Source of the DNA: Bradyrhizobium tropiciagri
Lineage (GTDB): Bacteria > Pseudomonadota > Alphaproteobacteria > Rhizobiales > Xanthobacteraceae
Assembly: GCF_018130505.1 (NCBI RefSeq)
Contig: NZ_JAFCKH010000012.1
Span: 62,001-126,000 of the forward strand
Direction: 5' to 3'
DNA length: 64,000 nt
Both the position numbers and the translations under genes were made by a program. The notes under the pieces were generated by a model. It was given only the letters and a program-made list of their open reading frames with translations, had not been told where the DNA came from and ran no database searches. Of this stretch, positions 61,847 to 64,000 are shown in pieces; position 1 is the first letter of the stretch, and every line of letters starts with the position of its first letter.

Positions 61847-62833
61847 ATGCCGACGCATTTCAATCGACGTCGCTTCATCGCTGCCGGAACGGCGGCCGCC
61901 GCGATGCCCTTGGTGTCGCGCGGCGCCGCTGCGCAAGCCTGGCCGTCGCGGCAGATCCGCATGATCTGCAGCTACCCGGCGGGCGGGCAGACCGACCTGT
62001 TGGCGCGTGCCTTCGGTGAGTACATTTCCAAGCAGGTCGGGCAGACCGTCGTCGTCGAGAACAAGGCGGGCGCTTCCGGTTCGATCGGCGCGGCGGAAGT
62101 GGCGCGGGCGGCGCCGGACGGACACACCATCCTGTGCTCGATCTCGACCACCTATGTGATGAACCGGGCGATGATGAAGAACCCCGGCTACGACATGGAC
62201 AAGGATCTGACGCTGGTCAGCGTCATCCCGGGCGCCGGGCTGCTGCTGGTGGCGAGCCCAAAGCTCGGCATCAAGAACCTGGACGATTTCATCGCCTTCG
62301 CGCGCCGGAGCGGCAAGGTGAATTTCGGCACCTACAGCGCCGGCTCCGCGCCGCACATGACGATCAATGAGCTCAACAAACAGTATGGTCTCATCATCGA
62401 GCCAATCCATTATCGCGGCGAGGCGCCGATGTGGACCGGGCTTGCGGAAGGCACGCTCGACGTCGCGATGGGCAGCTACACCGCCGCGCAGACCGTGCTG
62501 CAGGGCGATCGCGGCGTCGTGTTCGCCGTGCACACCAAGAAGGTGGATGCGATCCCGCATGTGAAGACGCTGCCGGAGCAGGGCGCGACATCGAAATTCT
62601 TCACCGTGAGCGGCTTCTCCGGCTGGGCGCTGCCGAAGGCGACGCCGCAGCCGATCGTCGACCGATTGTCCGAGCTCTGCGTTGCCGCCAACAATGATCC
62701 GAAGGTGAAGGAGGTGCTCGCCACCTTCGTGCTGGAGCCGGCGATCGGCTTCAAGGAGAGCAACGCGCTCTACCAGCGCGAACTGCCGGTCTGGATGGAG
62801 GCCGCCCAGTCGCTCGGCCTGCCGCCGGCGTAG
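61847..62833 (+). CDS. Bug-family substrate-binding protein with Tat-like signal
   Basis: 328-aa periplasmic binding protein. The start MPTHFNRRRFIAAGTAAAAM has a Tat motif RRRFIA, then WPSRQIRMICSYPAGGQTD and VVVENKAGASGSIG. GGGAGGGACTC before ATG 61847. Like the protein at 16899, no TctAB permease genes are adjacent, so a second orphan. Ligand unknown. Confidence 0.9.
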   Translation: MPTHFNRRRFIAAGTAAAAMPLVSRGAAAQAWPSRQIRMICSYPAGGQTDLLARAFGEYISKQVGQTVVVENKAGASGSIGAAEVARAAPDGHTILCSISTTYVMNRAMMKNPGYDMDKDLTLVSVIPGAGLLLVASPKLGIKNLDDFIAFARRSGKVNFGTYSAGSAPHMTINELNKQYGLIIEPIHYRGEAPMWTGLAEGTLDVAMGSYTAAQTVLQGDRGVVFAVHTKKVDAIPHVKTLPEQGATSKFFTVSGFSGWALPKATPQPIVDRLSELCVAANNDPKVKEVLATFVLEPAIGFKESNALYQRELPVWMEAAQSLGLPPA

Positions 62834-62910
62834 CGCAGGGGCGCGCCGAGCGAAATTGCAAAGCTCGGACAATGTCGCAAGAACGCGACGCTACGTCCTC
62901 ACCCACAACT

Positions 62911-63013
62911 GTCATCGCCCGGCTCGACCGGGCGATCCAGTACGCCGCGGCCCATCGGCTCAATCACCACTGTCTCTGGAATACTGGATCACCCGGTCAA
63001 GCCGGGTGATGAC
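62911..63013. repeat. Intergenic palindrome, family C
   Basis: gtcatcgcccggctcgaccg at the left, caagccgggtgatgac at the right, with gatccagta/tactggatc pairing inside. It lies between the Bug gene and the tyrosine-pathway gene stops and is nearly identical to the left arm of the copy at 38712. Confidence 0.85.
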
Positions 63014-63084
63014 GCTGTGTTTTTGGCGGGCGACGCGAAACCAACTGGCTTTCGCCAGGACGACGTCGTGGAGCTACCCGGCAC

Positions 63085-64000
63085 TTACCCCGGCTTCTGC
63101 AAATTCCCATGCTGCCGGCCGAAGTCCGGCGCCGCCGAATCCTGGCCGGTCTCGACGATGCCGCGACGGATGGCGCGGGTGCGGGTGAAGTGGTCGAACA
63201 GCGCGTCGCCGTCGCCGCGCCGGATCGCGCGCGTCAGCTTCGACAGGTCCTCGGTGAAGGTGCCGAGCATCTCCAGCACGGCGTCCTTGTTGGCGAGGAA
63301 CACGTCGCGCCACATCGTCGGGTCCGACGCCGCGATGCGGGTGAAGTCGCGAAAACCGCCGGCGGAGAATTTGATCACCTCGGACTCCGTCACCTGCGCC
63401 AGCTCGTCGGCAGTGCCGACGATGGTGTAGGCGATCAGATGCGGCAGATGGCTGGTGATCGCAAGCACGAGATCATGATGATCCGGCGTCATGATCTCGA
63501 CCTTGGCGCCGAGCGCAGCCCAGAACGCGCGCAGCCGGTCGGTGGCGGCGGGATCGGTGCCTTCGGGCGGCGTCAGGATGCACCAGCGGTTGATGAACAG
63601 CTCGGCAAAACCGGAGTCGGGGCCGGAGTGCTCGGTGCCGGCCACCGGATGCGCCGGCACGAAGTGGACGCCGGCAGGCAGGTGCGGCGCCATGTCCCGC
63701 GCCACCGCGCCCTTCACCGAGCCGACGTCGGAGATGATCGCGCCCGGCTTCAGATGCGCGGCGATCTCGGCCGCGACCGGGCCGCAGGCGCCGACGGGGA
63801 TGCAGAGGATGACGAGATCGGCATCCTGCACCGCCTCGATATTGGTCTCGACCACCTTGTCGACGATACCGAGCTCGGCGACGCGCGCACGCGTCTTCTC
63901 CGAGCGCGCGGTGGTGACGATCTCGCCGACCAGGCCCTGGGTGCGGGCGCCGCGCGCGATCGAGCCGCCGATCAGGCCGAAGCCGATCAGTGCGACGCGG
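63085..64000 (-). CDS. tyrC: Prephenate/arogenate dehydrogenase (5' end beyond window)
   Basis: NAD-dependent dehydrogenase for tyrosine synthesis, N-terminus outside the window. Visible from the NAD loop ALIGFGLIGGSIARG, then VILCIPVGACG, DVGSVKGAV, FVPAHPVAGTEHSG (substrate loop with catalytic His), TSHLPHLIAYTI, and GFRDFTRIAASDPTMWRD. At least 304 codons. hisC often adjoins it in this group but would lie outside. TyrC naming follows the alphaproteobacterial cyclohexadienyl type and is not proved. Confidence 0.9.
   Translation of the reverse strand, partial: RVALIGFGLIGGSIARGARTQGLVGEIVTTARSEKTRARVAELGIVDKVVETNIEAVQDADLVILCIPVGACGPVAAEIAAHLKPGAIISDVGSVKGAVARDMAPHLPAGVHFVPAHPVAGTEHSGPDSGFAELFINRWCILTPPEGTDPAATDRLRAFWAALGAKVEIMTPDHHDLVLAITSHLPHLIAYTIVGTADELAQVTESEVIKFSAGGFRDFTRIAASDPTMWRDVFLANKDAVLEMLGTFTEDLSKLTRAIRRGDGDALFDHFTRTRAIRRGIVETGQDSAAPDFGRQHGNLQKPG

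Noticed and set aside
1-64000. CRISPR arrays, tRNA, rRNA genes, integrases, transposases
   Set aside because: None seen: no regularly spaced direct repeats with unique spacers, no tRNA cloverleaf, no recognisable recombinase.

Overview
The window is high-GC chromosomal DNA with the gene content of an alphaproteobacterium of the Bradyrhizobium/Nitrobacteraceae group. The pointers are a TlpA-type thioredoxin beside argH-lptM-lysA, the twin-TM/cobalamin adenosyltransferase/etfBA/hbd cluster, a TIGR02302 protein, a CpdR-like regulator, ftsEX followed by YdcF and PlsC genes, orphan Bug-family binding proteins, and many rhizobial intergenic palindromes. This is inference from gene content; no rRNA gene is present to fix the taxon. 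No tRNA, transposase, integrase, phage gene or CRISPR array was seen.

Layout. 1-2.3 kb: the 3' part of an N-acyl-D-amino-acid deacylase gene and a COG0523 (CobW-like) metallochaperone GTPase. 2.5-6.6 kb: a promoter and cobalamin riboswitch leading a TonB-dependent receptor and a PepSY membrane reductase, closed by a terminator. 6.6-10.8 kb (minus): a multicopper oxidase and a secreted phosphoesterase, translationally coupled, behind a three-repeat Pho box. 11-14.1 kb (minus): a three-gene FUSC/DUF1656/HlyD efflux operon with ATGA overlaps. 14.3-25.6 kb: HNH endonuclease, a divergent ClC-type protein, an orphan Bug protein, an NHL-propeller protein with a flavin monooxygenase, AlkA with DUF2855, GluQRS, and a soluble hybrid histidine kinase with a histone-like basic tail. 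25.5-30.5 kb: YihY, a HIG1-type small protein, PduO adenosyltransferase, etfBA, 3-hydroxyacyl-CoA dehydrogenase and a YjfB-like protein. 30.5-38.7 kb: tlpA, argH, lptM, lysA, a hydroxyisobutyrate-dehydrogenase-like enzyme, a carboxymuconolactone-decarboxylase-like protein and a TIGR02302 membrane protein. 39-43.7 kb: CpdR-like regulator, zinc-ribbon membrane protein, ftsE, ftsX, YdcF and PlsC. 43.7-46.6 kb (minus): an EmrAB-like pump. 46.8-55.4 kb: SDR, a free-standing ClpX zinc domain, a small membrane protein, a GMC oxidase, a cytochrome-c/PQQ-propeller dehydrogenase, small secreted and membrane proteins, an aldehyde dehydrogenase and a thioredoxin-fold protein. 55.5-64 kb: an orphan RND permease, a P-loop kinase, ChaC, DUF2125, a second orphan Bug protein and the 3' part of a prephenate/arogenate dehydrogenase gene.

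The strongest system-level signals are these. (1) The multicopper oxidase/phosphoesterase operon has a Pho box and a His/Asp-rich tail on the phosphoesterase, which suggests copper chemistry tied to phosphate starvation. (2) A B12-riboswitch-controlled receptor of the siderophore class is paired with a PepSY-TM reductase, which suggests uptake and periplasmic reduction of a corrinoid or related metal chelate. (3) A soluble two-component hybrid carries a histone-H1-like tail. (4) A lone ClpX zinc-binding domain could act as a ClpX modulator. Imperfect palindromes of several families fill most intergenic gaps, three of them in tandem at 38.7-39.0 kb.
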